From NCBI GenBank assembly GCA_022599775.1, contig JAHZLQ010000068.1, forward strand, positions 1 through 64,000: DNA of 64,000 nt, given 5' to 3'. Below the pieces are notes generated by a model, which was given only the letters and a program-made list of their open reading frames with translations, made no database searches and was not told the origin of the DNA. Origin of the DNA: Gammaproteobacteria bacterium. GTDB lineage: Bacteria; Pseudomonadota; Gammaproteobacteria; Nevskiales; Nevskiaceae. Below are positions 46,864 to 55,207 of the stretch, one piece after another (position 1 is the first letter of the stretch; every line of letters begins with the position of its first letter). The position numbers and the translations under genes are program-made.

Positions 46864-48024
46864 TCATGCGACCTTGATCGGAATATCGCGCAGACGCTGC
46901 TTCTGACGCGATTCGACGCGTCCGACCAACTGGCCGCAGGCCGCATCGATATCGTCGCCGCGCGTCTTGCGGATCATCGTCAGTACGCGCTTGCTGCGCA
47001 GGATTTCGGCAAAGGCGCGAATCCGCGGTTCCGGTGAACGCCGGAATTCGGTGTTCGGAAACGGGTTGAACGGGATCAGATTGACCTTGGCCGGCATTCC
47101 GCCCAGCAGGCGCGCCAGTTCGCGTGCGTGTTCGGGCTGGTCGTTGACACCATCGAGCATCACGTACTCGTAGATGATGTGCGCCTTGCGGTCCTTGCCA
47201 TCGGTATAGCGGCGACAGGCCGCGAGCAGCTCGCTGATCGGGTACTTGCGATTGATCGGCACGATCTGGCTGCGCAGCGCGTCGTTCGGTGCATGCAGCG
47301 ATACCGCCAGCGCGGTGTCGACGTCGACGCGCAGGCGATCCATGAACGGCACCAGCCCGGAGGTCGACACCGTGACCCGGCGCTTGGACAGGCCGAAACC
47401 CGATTCGTCGAGCAGGATGTTAATCGCCGGCAGCACCGCGTTGTAGTTCGCCAGCGGCTCGCCCATGCCCATGAACACCACATTGGAAATCTTGCGGTCG
47501 GTCTGGAAATTGCAACCCAGGGTTTTCGCCGCGAACCAGACCTGCGCGATGATCTCGGCGGTGTTCATGTTGCGCGAGAAGCCCTGCTGCGCCGTGGAGC
47601 AGAAGGTGCAGTCCATGGCGCAACCCACCTGCGAGGAAATGCACAGGGTGCCGCGATCATCCTCGGGAATGTAGACCGTTTCGATCGCCTGGCCTTCCGG
47701 AAGGCGCAGGACCCATTTGCGCGTGCCATCCTTCGATAATTGTTCGGCGACCAGCTCGGGCAGGCGGATTTCGAAATGCTCGCTCAGCCGCGCCCGCAGC
47801 TCCTTGCCGATATTGGTCATCGCCGCGAAGTCGTCGACCCCGCGGCGATAGATCCAATGCATGATCTGGTCGGCCCGGAACGGCTTTTCGCCCCTGCGCT
47901 CGAACTCCGCGCGCAGGCCAGCCCGGTCCAGGCCGAACAGATTCATTCGCGGTGAGACAGCCGTGTCCGCCCGTGCGCTTGCGGCGCCAGCTGGCTCGGA
48001 TACGGCGATGTCGATCTCACTCAC
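46864..48024 (-). CDS. rlmN: 23S rRNA/tRNA adenine-C2 methyltransferase RlmN
   Basis: A radical-SAM enzyme that methylates A2503 of 23S rRNA and A37 of some tRNAs. The cluster motif is GCAMDCTFCSTAQQGF (CxxxCxxC); FMGMGEPLANY and SLHAPNDALRSQIVPIN are typical. The protein is 386 residues from GTG 48024, which lies 20 bp after the ndk stop with a GAAGAAGACGAG stretch upstream. ATG 47946 (MNLFGLDRAGLRAEF, 360 residues) also matches many relatives and cannot be excluded. Confidence 0.96.
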   Translation of the reverse strand: MSEIDIAVSEPAGAASARADTAVSPRMNLFGLDRAGLRAEFERRGEKPFRADQIMHWIYRRGVDDFAAMTNIGKELRARLSEHFEIRLPELVAEQLSKDGTRKWVLRLPEGQAIETVYIPEDDRGTLCISSQVGCAMDCTFCSTAQQGFSRNMNTAEIIAQVWFAAKTLGCNFQTDRKISNVVFMGMGEPLANYNAVLPAINILLDESGFGLSKRRVTVSTSGLVPFMDRLRVDVDTALAVSLHAPNDALRSQIVPINRKYPISELLAACRRYTDGKDRKAHIIYEYVMLDGVNDQPEHARELARLLGGMPAKVNLIPFNPFPNTEFRRSPEPRIRAFAEILRSKRVLTMIRKTRGDDIDAACGQLVGRVESRQKQRLRDIPIKVA

Positions 48025-48043
48025 GAATTGCCACTCGTCTTCT

Positions 48044-48475
48044 TCAGCGCGTGCGCGGCGCGATTTCGGTGGCCGCGAAGAAATACGCCATTTCGATGGC
48101 GGCGTTCTCGAGGCTGTCCGAACCATGGACCGCGTTTTCGTCGATGGATTCCGCAAAATCCGCGCGAATCGTGCCGGCTTCGGCCTTCTTCGGGTCGGTT
48201 GCGCCCATGATCTCGCGATGCTTGGCCACCGCATCTTCGCCTTCGAGCACCTGAATGATCACCGGGCCGCTGATCATGAACGACACCAGATCGCCAAAGA
48301 ACGGGCGCTCGCGGTGAACCGCGTAGAACCCTTCGGCTTCGGCCTGCGAGAGGTGCTTCATCTTCGCGGCGATGATGCGCAGCCCCGCCTTTTCGAAACG
48401 GCTGTAGATGTCGCCGATCACATTCTTTGCGACGGCATCGGGCTTGATGATGGAAAGGGTTTGTTCGACCGCCAT
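48044..48475 (-). CDS. ndk: nucleoside diphosphate kinase
   Basis: The 143-residue enzyme balances nucleoside triphosphate pools by a phospho-histidine mechanism. Family features are [40 protein letters not shown] and the active-site region [20 protein letters not shown] with catalytic His in the HGSDS motif. Length is standard. It heads the conserved block running down to der. Confidence 0.97.
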   Translation of the reverse strand: MAVEQTLSIIKPDAVAKNVIGDIYSRFEKAGLRIIAAKMKHLSQAEAEGFYAVHRERPFFGDLVSFMISGPVIIQVLEGEDAVAKHREIMGATDPKKAEAGTIRADFAESIDENAVHGSDSLENAAIEMAYFFAATEIAPRTR

Positions 48476-48620
48476 TGTGACTCCGACTTTTATTGGGAAA
48501 CGGATGAGGAAAACAACGAATGCCGCGCGCGAAGGATGGTTGATCCTCCGGCTGGCGCGGACAAAGCAGTAAATTGTAGCCGGCTACCGCGCAAAGCGGT
48601 AATTCTGCGGCGTTTTTGTG

Positions 48621-48962
48621 TCAGGCAGTCGCCTTGAGGGCGAAGCTCTCGCCGCAGCCGCAGAGGGCGTCGACGTTGGGGTTATCGAACTTGAAGGCCT
48701 CATTGAGCCCTTCACGACGGTAGTCCAGCGTGATCCCGTCCAGCATCGGAAGATCGCGATCATGCACGACAACACGGGCGCCGTGGGCTTCGAACACCGC
48801 TTCTCCGTCGTTGACGGCGTCGGCGTAATCCATCGTATAGGCGAATCCGGAACAGCCGGACTTCTTGACACCAATGCGCAGGCCCAGGCCGTGGCCGCGC
48901 TGTGCCAGTTGCTTCTGAATGCGGGCGGCGGCCCGCTCGGTCAGCTGTATTGTCATGGCCAT
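48621..48962 (-). CDS. IscA/ErpA A-type Fe-S carrier
   Basis: The 113-residue A-type carrier has all three conserved cysteines: KKSGCSGFAYTMDY and the C-terminal pair in ALCGCGESFAL. It receives clusters from a scaffold and passes them to apoproteins. IscA and ErpA cannot be told apart from motifs alone. Its start overlaps the end of the IscU-like gene; a second ATG two codons in also fits. It is the last gene of a five-gene minus-strand Fe-S set. Confidence 0.93.
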   Translation of the reverse strand: MAMTIQLTERAAARIQKQLAQRGHGLGLRIGVKKSGCSGFAYTMDYADAVNDGEAVFEAHGARVVVHDRDLPMLDGITLDYRREGLNEAFKFDNPNVDALCGCGESFALKATA

Positions 48963-49333
48963 TGCTCCAGAGCGTGTCGAAGGGCGTCCTCGCCCAGAAA
49001 GGCACAGTGGGCACGATCCTCCGGTATTTCAAGGGTATCGATCAGCTGACGCGAGCGGATCATGTCCAGCTCCGCACGTCCGCGACCGACCGAGTGATCC
49101 GCGAGCCAGGCGCCCACCGCGATGCTGACCGGGCAGCCGTGCGCCTGGAACCGCGCGTCGGCGACGGCCCCGTCCTCGACCAGAAGTTCCAGCCGCAGCA
49201 CCGAATCGGCCGCTGGCGTGCGCGCCTCCCCGACCAGCACCGTGCCGCTGTCCGGCGCGAAGCGCCCGGCACGCGGCGTCTGGCGAAACAGCTGCCAGAC
49301 CGGTTCAGGGTACTCGTAGGCGTTTTCTTGCAT
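48953..49333 (-). CDS. IscU/NifU-N-like scaffold lacking the first ligand cysteine
   Basis: This 126-residue protein follows the IscU fold from ARFQAHGCPVSIAVGAWLADHSVG (Cys equivalent to IscU Cys63) to LEIPEDRAHCAFLGEDALRHAL (Cys106). The first cluster motif, normally PACGD, reads PAADS: the Cys37 position is Ala while the adjacent Asp is kept. The cluster may therefore be held differently, or the protein may be a sulfur carrier or regulator. It lies between a cysteine desulfurase and an A-type carrier, which keeps it firmly in Fe-S assembly. Confidence 0.85.
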   Translation of the reverse strand: MQENAYEYPEPVWQLFRQTPRAGRFAPDSGTVLVGEARTPAADSVLRLELLVEDGAVADARFQAHGCPVSIAVGAWLADHSVGRGRAELDMIRSRQLIDTLEIPEDRAHCAFLGEDALRHALEQWP

Positions 49334-49410
49334 CAGCGAATCCTCACGCCGTCCATTGTACGCCCGGTGTCAAGCTGCGCGGCGACGTCGGGGAAGAGAT
49401 TTAACGCTGA

Positions 49411-49545
49411 TGTCTCGCGCCAAGGCGCAAAGACGCTAAGGAGAAGGCTTTGGGTCACCAAAAGTCTCTTGCTGTTCTTTTTTCCCTTTGCGCCTTTGCG
49501 TCTTTGCGTCTTTGCGTCTTTGCGCGAACAATGCCGTTGCCGTTG
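49411..49545. repeat. intergenic GCGTCTTTGCG repeat with inverted copy (copy 2)
   Basis: The gap between the scaffold gene and the first desulfurase holds TCGCGCCAAGGCGCAAAGACGC on the left. About 80 bases on come CTTTGCGCC and tandem TTTGCGTC units ending TTTGCGCGA, largely the reverse complement of the left part, followed by three CCGTTG units. It resembles the shorter element near 29.56 kb. RNA from either strand would fold into a long hairpin. Confidence 0.6.
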
Positions 49546-49554
49546 CCGTTGCCG

Positions 49555-50709
49555 CTAATCCCAGATCGGCGACAACTCGCGCAGACGCAGCACTTCGGCC
49601 GCCACCGCCGCGCCGGCCTCGCGGGTATCGGTTTCGTCGGTTCCACGCCCATAGGAAAAGCGCAGCGAGGCACCGGCCAGCGCATCCGAACGACCGAGCG
49701 CGCGCAATACATAGGACGGTTCCTGGGTCGCCGCCGAGCAGGCCGAACCGCTGGAGACCGCCAGCCCCGGCAGGCCGGCACGCAGCGACTCGCCGTCGAC
49801 ACCCTCGAAGCTCAGATTGAGAATGTGCGGCACGCAAGCGCCATCGCCGCCATTGCGGAACACGCCATCCAAGCTGCCGATGGATTGCAGCAGCGCGGCA
49901 CGCAGACGCAGCGCATGTGCGCTGTCGGGTTCGCGCCGCTCGGCCGCCAGCTCGAAGGCCGCGCCGATGCCGACGATCTGGTGCGTCGCCAGCGTACCGG
50001 AACGCATGCCCTGTTCGTGACCACCGCCGTGCAACTGCGGCGCCAGACGCGCGCGCGGACGACGGCGCACGAACAGCGCACCGATGCCTTTGGGGCCATA
50101 GGCCTTGTGTCCGGACATCGACATCAGCGAAATCGGCGTCTGCGACAGATCGATCGGCACCCGCCCCACGGCCTGCGCGGCGTCGACGTGAAACAAAATG
50201 CCGCGCTCGGCCAACAGCGGCGCCAGCGCTTCGACCTCGTTGATCGCGCCGGTTTCATTGTTGACCCACATCAGAGTCACCAGACAGGTGTCCGGTTCCA
50301 GTGCGGCCATGACCTGCGCCGCGCCGACGCGTCCGTCCGGCCCCGGTTGCAGATACGTCACTCGCACTCCGCGCGTCTCCAGGTAGCGGCAGGTGTCGAG
50401 TACCGCCTTGTGCTCGGTGCGGCTGGTGACGATATGGGCGCGACCGCCGGCCTCGCCATAGAACTCCAGCGCGCCCTTGATCGCGAGGTTGTCGGATTCG
50501 GTCGCACCCGAGGTCCAGATGATCTCGCCGACTTCCGCACCGATCGCCTTGGCCACCTGCGCCCGCGACTGTTCGACGGCGAGTCGCGCGCGCCGGCCCG
50601 GACCGTGATCCGAAGCCGGATTGGCATGCGCGCCGCTCAGATGCGGCAGCATCGCTTCGAGCACCGCCGGGTCCAGCGGCGTGGTGGCGGCATAGTCGAG
50701 GTAGATCAC
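49555..50709 (-). CDS. cysteine desulfurase (IscS/NifS class), copy 1
   Basis: A 384-residue PLP enzyme that takes sulfur from cysteine for Fe-S or thio-cofactor synthesis. It begins MIYLDYAATTPLDP. The PLP lysine is in MSMSGHKAYGPKGIGALFVRR; the persulfide cysteine is in LAVSSGSACSAATQEPSYVLRALG. The last loop, EPSYVLRALG, is of the IscS kind. A second, clearly divergent desulfurase lies 65 bp upstream. Confidence 0.95.
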   Translation of the reverse strand: MIYLDYAATTPLDPAVLEAMLPHLSGAHANPASDHGPGRRARLAVEQSRAQVAKAIGAEVGEIIWTSGATESDNLAIKGALEFYGEAGGRAHIVTSRTEHKAVLDTCRYLETRGVRVTYLQPGPDGRVGAAQVMAALEPDTCLVTLMWVNNETGAINEVEALAPLLAERGILFHVDAAQAVGRVPIDLSQTPISLMSMSGHKAYGPKGIGALFVRRRPRARLAPQLHGGGHEQGMRSGTLATHQIVGIGAAFELAAERREPDSAHALRLRAALLQSIGSLDGVFRNGGDGACVPHILNLSFEGVDGESLRAGLPGLAVSSGSACSAATQEPSYVLRALGRSDALAGASLRFSYGRGTDETDTREAGAAVAAEVLRLRELSPIWD

Positions 50710-50774
50710 GTGTAACCGGTGGTTGGTGAATGTGGGCTAACGATACTCAGAAGCCGCCTGCCCCGCCTGGTTTC

Positions 50775-51929
50775 TCAGGCGCCGACCACGGCCGGCATCG
50801 TCAAACCCATCGTCGCCAGCAGTTGCCGCAGGGTGGCCACGAAGCCGTCGATGTCCTGCTCGGTATTGCCCAGACCCAGGCTGACACGGATCGCGCACAG
50901 CGCCTCATCGTTCGACAGACCCATGGCCAGCAGCACCGGACTGGCTTCGTCGCTGCCGCTGGCGCAGGCGGAGCCCGAGGACACCGCATAACCCTTCTGG
51001 TCGAGCAGACCGAGCAAGGTGGCGCTGTGAATTCCAGGCACCGTGAACTGCAGAGTGTTCGGGGTACGTGGGGCGTTCACGGCCAGCGGCCGGACGCCGG
51101 GCAAGCCGCCGAACGCGTCTTCCAGACGTGTGCGCAAGGCCAGCCAGCGGGCGCGGCGCGTTTCCAGTTCGGCGACCGCCAGCGCCGCGGCTTCACCGAA
51201 GCCGACGATGCCGGCGACATTCTCGGTGCCGGCGCGCAGGCCGCGTTCCTGGCCGCCGCCGCGCAACTGCGGCACGAGGTCCAGACCGCGATCGACGATC
51301 AGGGCACCGGCGCCCTTGGGGCCGAAAATCTTGTGGGCGGACAGCGTCATCAGCTGCAGCCCCCATTGCTGAAACGAAAGCGCGAGCTTGCCGGCGGCCT
51401 GCACCGCGTCTGCGTGAAACACCGCGCCGGCCTCTTGCGCCATACCAGCGAGCCGCGCGGTGTCCTGCACGGTGCCGGTCTCATTGTTCGCGACCATGCA
51501 TGACACCAGGCGCACCGGCGCCTCCGACAGTTGCCGGCCATAGGCATCGATATCGATGCGCGCATCGCGGTCGACGGCGATGGTCTCCACCGGCCAGCCA
51601 GCGTCGGCCAGCGCCCGCATCGGTTCGTCGATGCAGGGATGCTCGATCGCGGAATACAACAGCCGGCCGCGCGGCGCCCCGCTGGCGACACCGTGCACCG
51701 CGAGGTTGTTGGCCTCGGTACCGCCGCTGGTGAACACCACCTGCCCCGCGTCGGCGCCGGCCAGCGCCGCGACCTGGGCGCGCGCCTGTTCGACCGCGTC
51801 ACGCGCGGCGCGACCGTAGCGATGCAGGCTCGACGGATTCGCGTACGGCCCCGACAGGTACGGCAACATCGCTTCGAGTACGCGAGGATCGGTCGGGGTC
51901 GTGGCGTTGTGGTCCAGATAGGTCGGCAT
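50775..51929 (-). CDS. cysteine desulfurase (NifS-like), copy 2
   Basis: A 384-residue paralogue of the next gene: MPTYLDHNATTPTDPRVLEAML at the start, PLP lysine in TLSAHKIFGPKGAGALIVDRG, catalytic Cys in YAVSSGSACASGSDEASPVLLAMG. This active-site loop is more NifS-like than that of copy 1. ATG 51929 has no Shine-Dalgarno sequence; a tandem array of the heptamer GCGTGAG occupies the 5 to 40 bases upstream. The longer open frame running into cysE is not a gene. Confidence 0.94.
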   Translation of the reverse strand: MPTYLDHNATTPTDPRVLEAMLPYLSGPYANPSSLHRYGRAARDAVEQARAQVAALAGADAGQVVFTSGGTEANNLAVHGVASGAPRGRLLYSAIEHPCIDEPMRALADAGWPVETIAVDRDARIDIDAYGRQLSEAPVRLVSCMVANNETGTVQDTARLAGMAQEAGAVFHADAVQAAGKLALSFQQWGLQLMTLSAHKIFGPKGAGALIVDRGLDLVPQLRGGGQERGLRAGTENVAGIVGFGEAAALAVAELETRRARWLALRTRLEDAFGGLPGVRPLAVNAPRTPNTLQFTVPGIHSATLLGLLDQKGYAVSSGSACASGSDEASPVLLAMGLSNDEALCAIRVSLGLGNTEQDIDGFVATLRQLLATMGLTMPAVVGA

Positions 51930-51933
51930 TTTG

Positions 51934-51968
51934 GCGTGAGGCGTGAGGCGTGAGGCGTGAGGCGTGAG
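51934..51968. repeat. five tandem copies of heptamer GCGTGAG
   Basis: Five perfect head-to-tail 7-bp units fill 51934-51968, followed by a partial GCG. They lie between the cysE stop and the ATG of desulfurase copy 2, exactly where that gene's ribosome binding site should be. Such short arrays can change copy number by slippage. Confidence 0.95.
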
Positions 51969-51978
51969 GCGAAAGAGC

Positions 51979-52770
51979 CTAGATCGCTTTCTTGCGAGTG
52001 TCCGGCGCAGCTTCGACCGCATCTTCGGCAACCGTCCCAGCATCTTCACCGCACGGGAAATCCGGCAGTTCCAGCTTTTCGACGCCGGCGTTGCGCATGG
52101 CGCGGCACAGTTCGTTGACGCGATCGTCCAGCGTCTGCACGTGATTGAGCATGGCGCCGATGGCATTGGCCACCGGGTCCGGCATGTCGCGCGACAGCCC
52201 GTAGGCGTCGAAACCCATGCGCTTGGCGATCTCCACGACCTTGTCCGAGGGCGCGCTGTGGGTGCCGACCACGCGACCGGGGATGCCGACCACGGTGGCG
52301 CCGGCCGGAACATCCTTGACCACCACGGAGTTGGAGCCGACACGCGAGCCGGCCTCCAGCGTGATCGGCCCCAGCACCTTGGCGCCGGCGCCCACGACCA
52401 CGTTGTTGCCGAGCGTGGGATGGCGCTTGCCCTTGTCCCAGCTGGTGCCACCAAGCGTGACCTGATGGTAGAGCGTCACGTCATCACCGATTTCGGCGGT
52501 TTCGCCGATCACCACACCCATGCCGTGGTCGATGAAGAAGCGCCGGCCGATGGTCGCGCCGGGATGGATTTCGATGCCGGTCAGCCAGCGCGCGGTCTGG
52601 CTCAGCGCGCGCGCCATCCAGCGCAGGCCGTGCGTCCACAGCCAGTGCGCGGCGCGGTGTGCCCACAGCGCCTTGAGGCCCGGATAGCAGGTCAGCACTT
52701 CCCAGGTGGTGCGGGCCGCGGGGTCGCGGTCGAACACGCAATGAATATCTTCACGGATGCGATTGAACAT
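51979..52770 (-). CDS. cysE: serine O-acetyltransferase (CysE, short form)
   Basis: The 263-residue enzyme makes O-acetylserine, the precursor of cysteine, and so feeds the two desulfurases downstream. It has the left-handed hexapeptide beta-helix ([44 protein letters not shown]) with catalytic [10 protein letters not shown]. It lacks most of the long N-terminal helical domain of E. coli CysE, as in the forms found in Fe-S clusters. A roughly 70-residue C-terminal extension is acidic. Confidence 0.93.
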   Translation of the reverse strand: MFNRIREDIHCVFDRDPAARTTWEVLTCYPGLKALWAHRAAHWLWTHGLRWMARALSQTARWLTGIEIHPGATIGRRFFIDHGMGVVIGETAEIGDDVTLYHQVTLGGTSWDKGKRHPTLGNNVVVGAGAKVLGPITLEAGSRVGSNSVVVKDVPAGATVVGIPGRVVGTHSAPSDKVVEIAKRMGFDAYGLSRDMPDPVANAIGAMLNHVQTLDDRVNELCRAMRNAGVEKLELPDFPCGEDAGTVAEDAVEAAPDTRKKAI

Positions 52771-52781
52771 CGTGGTTACCT

Positions 52782-53096
52782 CTAGGCTGCCGCCGCAATG
52801 CGGCGGCGCGTGATGGTCCAGTTCACGGAGCGCACGCTGGGCACGTTCTGCAGCTGGCGGGCCAGGCGCCCGGCGGCTTCGGCGTCTCCCTGAAATTCAA
52901 GTTCGATGCTGAGGCTGTCGGGGCGTCGACATCGGGCCACGAAGAGGTCGGGCAGATCGTTGCACGCGGCGAGTCGCCCCAGCACACGCGACGGCAGTTG
53001 CGGATCGAAATCCGCCTCCACGATCAGGCGGGCAACGGCATCGAAGGACGGAAGCGTGGGGGCGGAACGGGAACTATCGACGAAACGGGACGACAT
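52782..53096 (-). CDS. ACT-domain-like regulatory protein
   Basis: A 104-residue protein whose core reads [76 protein letters not shown], shown here only as the pattern strand-helix-strand-strand-helix-strand of an ACT fold. The closest known use I can suggest is the small regulatory subunit of acetohydroxyacid synthase, but no ilv gene is nearby. It sits 12 bp upstream of cysE on the same strand, so it may sense an amino acid for this unit. ATG 53096 has GGAG about 12 bases upstream. Confidence 0.55.
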   Translation of the reverse strand: MSSRFVDSSRSAPTLPSFDAVARLIVEADFDPQLPSRVLGRLAACNDLPDLFVARCRRPDSLSIELEFQGDAEAAGRLARQLQNVPSVRSVNWTITRRRIAAAA

Positions 53097-53151
53097 GAAC
53101 GGGGTACTCCGGTACGGGACGACAAAGGCGGCGCGAATCAAACCGACCACC

Positions 53152-53170
53152 GGCCACGGTGGCCGGTCCG
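53152..53170. other. short inverted repeat upstream of the ACT gene
   Basis: ACCGGCCA-CGG-TGGCCGGT forms a perfect 8-bp stem in the 228-bp gap between the ABC exporter and the ACT-domain gene, about 55 bp before the latter's start. It could be an operator, an attenuator stem or a terminator; no T-run follows. Nothing else in the gap is supportable. Confidence 0.4.
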
Positions 53171-53324
53171 GTAATTCGCGCGCTCTGCATCTCGTGACGA
53201 AGCGGGTTCATGTAGTCCTGTTGCTGCTGTTCGGTTCCGCCGCAGCGAAAGTGTTCGCCGCGTAGAACCGGCATTGTGCCGTATTCGGCGGGCCAGCGAA
53301 AATTCCGGGCGGCAGCACGCCGTT

Positions 53325-55091
53325 TCAGGCGGCCAGTTGCAGGCTCGCCAGCCGCGCGTACAGACCGCCGCTGCGCATCAACTCGTCCGGCGTTCCGGTT
53401 TCGGCGATGCGCCCGTTTTCCATGACGATGATGCGGTCAGCCCGTTTCACCGTGGACAGGCGGTGCGCGATGATCAAGGTGGTGCGATCGACCATCGCGG
53501 CTTCCAGACCGCGCTGCACCAGCGCCTCGCTTTCGGCGTCCAACGCGCTGGTGGCCTCGTCCAGCAGCAGCAGCGGCGGGTTCTTGAGAATCGCGCGGGC
53601 GATGGCGATGCGCTGACGCTGGCCGCCGGACAGACGCACCCCGCGCTCGCCGAGGAAGCTGTGATAGCCGTCCGGCAGACGCTGGATGAATTCGTCGGCC
53701 AGTGCCGTTCGCGCGGCCACCATCACCGCCTCATCCGAGGCCAGCTCGTCGCCGTAACGAATGTTCTCCAGCGCGTTGGCGGAGAAGATCACGGCATCCT
53801 GCGGGACGATGCCGATCTGCGCGCGCAGGGCGCCGGGGTCGAGTTCGCGCAGATCGATGCCGTTGAAGCGGATCGCACCTTCGGCCACGTCGAAGTAGCG
53901 CAGCAGCAGCTGGAACAGGGTGGTCTTGCCGGCGCCGCTGGGGCCGACCAGGGCCACGGTTTCGCCGGGATTGATGTCGAGCGTGACATGGTCCAGCGCG
54001 GCGGTCTGCGGGCGCGAGGGATAGCGGAACACCACCGCGTCGAAGGCGACACGGGCCGGCCCTTCGACCGCGAGCACCTGGGGCGCGGCCGGTGCCTGGA
54101 TCGCGGGCTCCGAATGCAGCAGTTCCATCAGACGTTCGGTGGCGCCGGCGGCGCGCATGATGTCGCCCCAGACCTCGGTGAGCATGCCGATACCGCCGGC
54201 GGTGAAGGCGGCATAGAGCACGAACGAAGCCAGTTCACCGGCGCTCATCGCGCCCGAACTGACGGACTGCGCGCCCAGCCACAGCACGAACACGATGGAG
54301 CCGAAGACGCCGGCTATCACGCCGGACGACATCAGCGAGCGCACGCGAATGCGACGGATCGCGGCGCGAAAGCTGCCCTCGACCGAGTCGTCGTAGCGCT
54401 GCGTCTCGTAGCGCTCATGGGTGAAGGCCTGCACCGTGGGAATGGCATTGAGGATTTCACCGGCCACGGCCGAGGTGTCGGCAATGCGGTCCTGCGATTC
54501 GCGTGAGAGCTTGCGCACACGCCGGCCGACCAAGACCAGCGGCACAATGACCAGAGTCAGCATCAAGGCGGTGACGCCGAACAAGGTGATGCTGGTGATG
54601 GCGAGCATGATCAAGCCGCCCAAGGACTGGAACACGCTACGCAGCCCCATCGACACCGAGGTGCCGACTACGGTCTGAACCAGCGTGGTGTCGCCGGTCA
54701 GGCGCGACAGCACTTCCCCGGTCTGCGTGGTTTCGAAGAACTGTGGTGATTGCAGGAGCATGCGTTTGTAGACGCCGCAGCGCAGGTCGGCGGTGACGCG
54801 CTCGCCGATCCAGGACACGAAATAGAAACGGGCACCAACCGCAACGCCCCACAGCAGCGCCAGCACCAGCAGGCCGAGGAAATGCACCTGCATGTCGGCG
54901 CCGGCCGCGAATCCGTGATCGATCAGATTGCGGAACGCCAGCGGCACCGACAGCATCGCCACCGAACCGAGAATCAGCATCAGGAAGGCCAGCGCGATGC
55001 GTCCGCGATAGGGGCGCAGGAACGGTGCAAGGCCCTTGAGCGCGCTGAGCCTGCGTGCGGGGACTACGGACAGGTTTTCGTCTGGGGACAT
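53325..55091 (-). CDS. MsbA-like ABC exporter (half transporter)
   Basis: The 588-residue protein has a six-helix exporter domain (about 25-320) followed by an ATPase with Walker A GPSGAGKTT, signature LSGGQRQRIAIARAIL, LLLDEATSALD and the His switch IIAHRLST. Such homodimers flip lipids or export hydrophobic compounds; the substrate here is not indicated. It belongs to the group often annotated MsbA/LmrA-like. It is divergent from the MHS permease. Confidence 0.9.
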   Translation of the reverse strand: MSPDENLSVVPARRLSALKGLAPFLRPYRGRIALAFLMLILGSVAMLSVPLAFRNLIDHGFAAGADMQVHFLGLLVLALLWGVAVGARFYFVSWIGERVTADLRCGVYKRMLLQSPQFFETTQTGEVLSRLTGDTTLVQTVVGTSVSMGLRSVFQSLGGLIMLAITSITLFGVTALMLTLVIVPLVLVGRRVRKLSRESQDRIADTSAVAGEILNAIPTVQAFTHERYETQRYDDSVEGSFRAAIRRIRVRSLMSSGVIAGVFGSIVFVLWLGAQSVSSGAMSAGELASFVLYAAFTAGGIGMLTEVWGDIMRAAGATERLMELLHSEPAIQAPAAPQVLAVEGPARVAFDAVVFRYPSRPQTAALDHVTLDINPGETVALVGPSGAGKTTLFQLLLRYFDVAEGAIRFNGIDLRELDPGALRAQIGIVPQDAVIFSANALENIRYGDELASDEAVMVAARTALADEFIQRLPDGYHSFLGERGVRLSGGQRQRIAIARAILKNPPLLLLDEATSALDAESEALVQRGLEAAMVDRTTLIIAHRLSTVKRADRIIVMENGRIAETGTPDELMRSGGLYARLASLQLAA

Positions 55092-55207
55092 TTCGGCAAA
55101 CGATCTTCGTTGGAGAACGCACTATGGCGCGGACGGTGGGTCGCGCGGCGGCGTGCGCAAAGCTGATAGCGTACTCGCTGCGCTCCCCATCGTCGCAGTT
55201 CGAGTCC

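Noticed and set aside
50775..52454. 559-aa frame joining desulfurase copy 2 to cysE sequence
   Set aside because: The upstream half is cysE read in another frame through the heptamer array; desulfurase homology begins at 51929.
53074..53274. Possible leader peptide upstream of the ACT gene
   Set aside because: No run of regulatory codons and no paired terminator/antiterminator could be built; the only clear stem is 53152-53170.
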